Source: Flavobacterium sp. UBA2787
GTDB taxonomy: Bacteria; Bacteroidota; Bacteroidia; Flavobacteriales; Flavobacteriaceae
Direction of reading: 5' to 3'
Assembly (NCBI GenBank): GCA_002352205.1
Contig: DEHZ01000003.1
Location: forward strand, 30,803-94,802
Length of the DNA stretch: 64,000 bases
Below the pieces are notes generated by a model, which was not told where the DNA came from, made no database searches, and was given only the letters and a program-made list of their open reading frames with translations. Each line of letters begins with the position of its first letter. The first letter of the stretch is position 1. Both the position numbers and the translations under genes were made by a program. Positions 63,978-64,000 of this stretch are shown here, piece after piece.

Positions 63978-64000
63978 AAAACCAATAGGATGAATAAAAT

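Overview
This AT-rich window looks like chromosomal DNA from a Flavobacteriaceae bacterium, most likely Flavobacterium or a close relative. The evidence is as follows: several promoters fit the Bacteroidota pattern TTG-N19-21-TAnnTTTG; genes lack Shine-Dalgarno sites; the primary sigma factor is short (287 aa); an XrtF-type exosortase is present; and a complete flexirubin-type pigment locus includes a tyrosine ammonia-lyase closely resembling the Flavobacterium johnsoniae enzyme. No rRNA, tRNA, CRISPR array, prophage or insertion sequence was recognised.

Layout. 1-4.6 kb (+): the 3' end of a sigma-54-type activator, an LptE-like lipoprotein, a TPR protein, secG and groES-groEL. 4.7-11.6 kb (-): a DUF2490 outer-membrane protein, then a SulP anion transporter with a DabB/DabA pair, a predicted inorganic-carbon uptake module. 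11.7-15.3 kb (-): a metal-handling group (HYC_CC_PP protein, TonB-dependent receptor, HMA-domain protein, His-rich small protein). 15.3-18.6 kb (-): a beta-CASP nuclease next to an ATP-cone/PD-(D/E)XK protein, then exosortase XrtF and its partner. 18.6-26.4 kb (+): a GAF-domain protein (free methionine-R-sulfoxide reductase type), rpsO, pnp, an outer-membrane receptor, the primary sigma factor and rpe. 25.3-25.75 kb holds a structured intergenic repeat. 26.4-26.8 kb (-): a CBS-domain protein.

26.9-59.9 kb (-): about 33 kb in which 32 genes all read on the minus strand with gaps below 60 bp and many stop/start overlaps. This is a flexirubin (aryl polyene plus dialkylresorcinol) biosynthesis and export locus. 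Tyrosine ammonia-lyase makes 4-coumarate; an AMP-forming ligase would activate it; two ACPs, three intact ketosynthases, a Cys-less ketosynthase partner, a ketosynthase-like half protein, FabG and three hotdog proteins would build the polyene; DarA and DarB make the dialkylresorcinol; acyltransferases, CrtI-like oxidoreductases, a thioesterase and possibly a C45 acyltransferase would tailor and join the halves. An MMPL-acyltransferase fusion, an ABC transporter, LolA-like and lipoprotein partners and two PorT-like barrels would export or anchor the product. A flavin-dependent halogenase candidate is transcribed divergently at 59.97-61.2 kb (+).

61.3-63.5 kb (-): two secreted proteins of unknown function. 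The last 250 bp carry hairpin-forming direct repeats. The pigment system is known as a class. The least explained parts are the split active-site residues among the hotdog proteins, the inserted PorT pair, the C45 enzyme and the BtrH-ABC subcluster.
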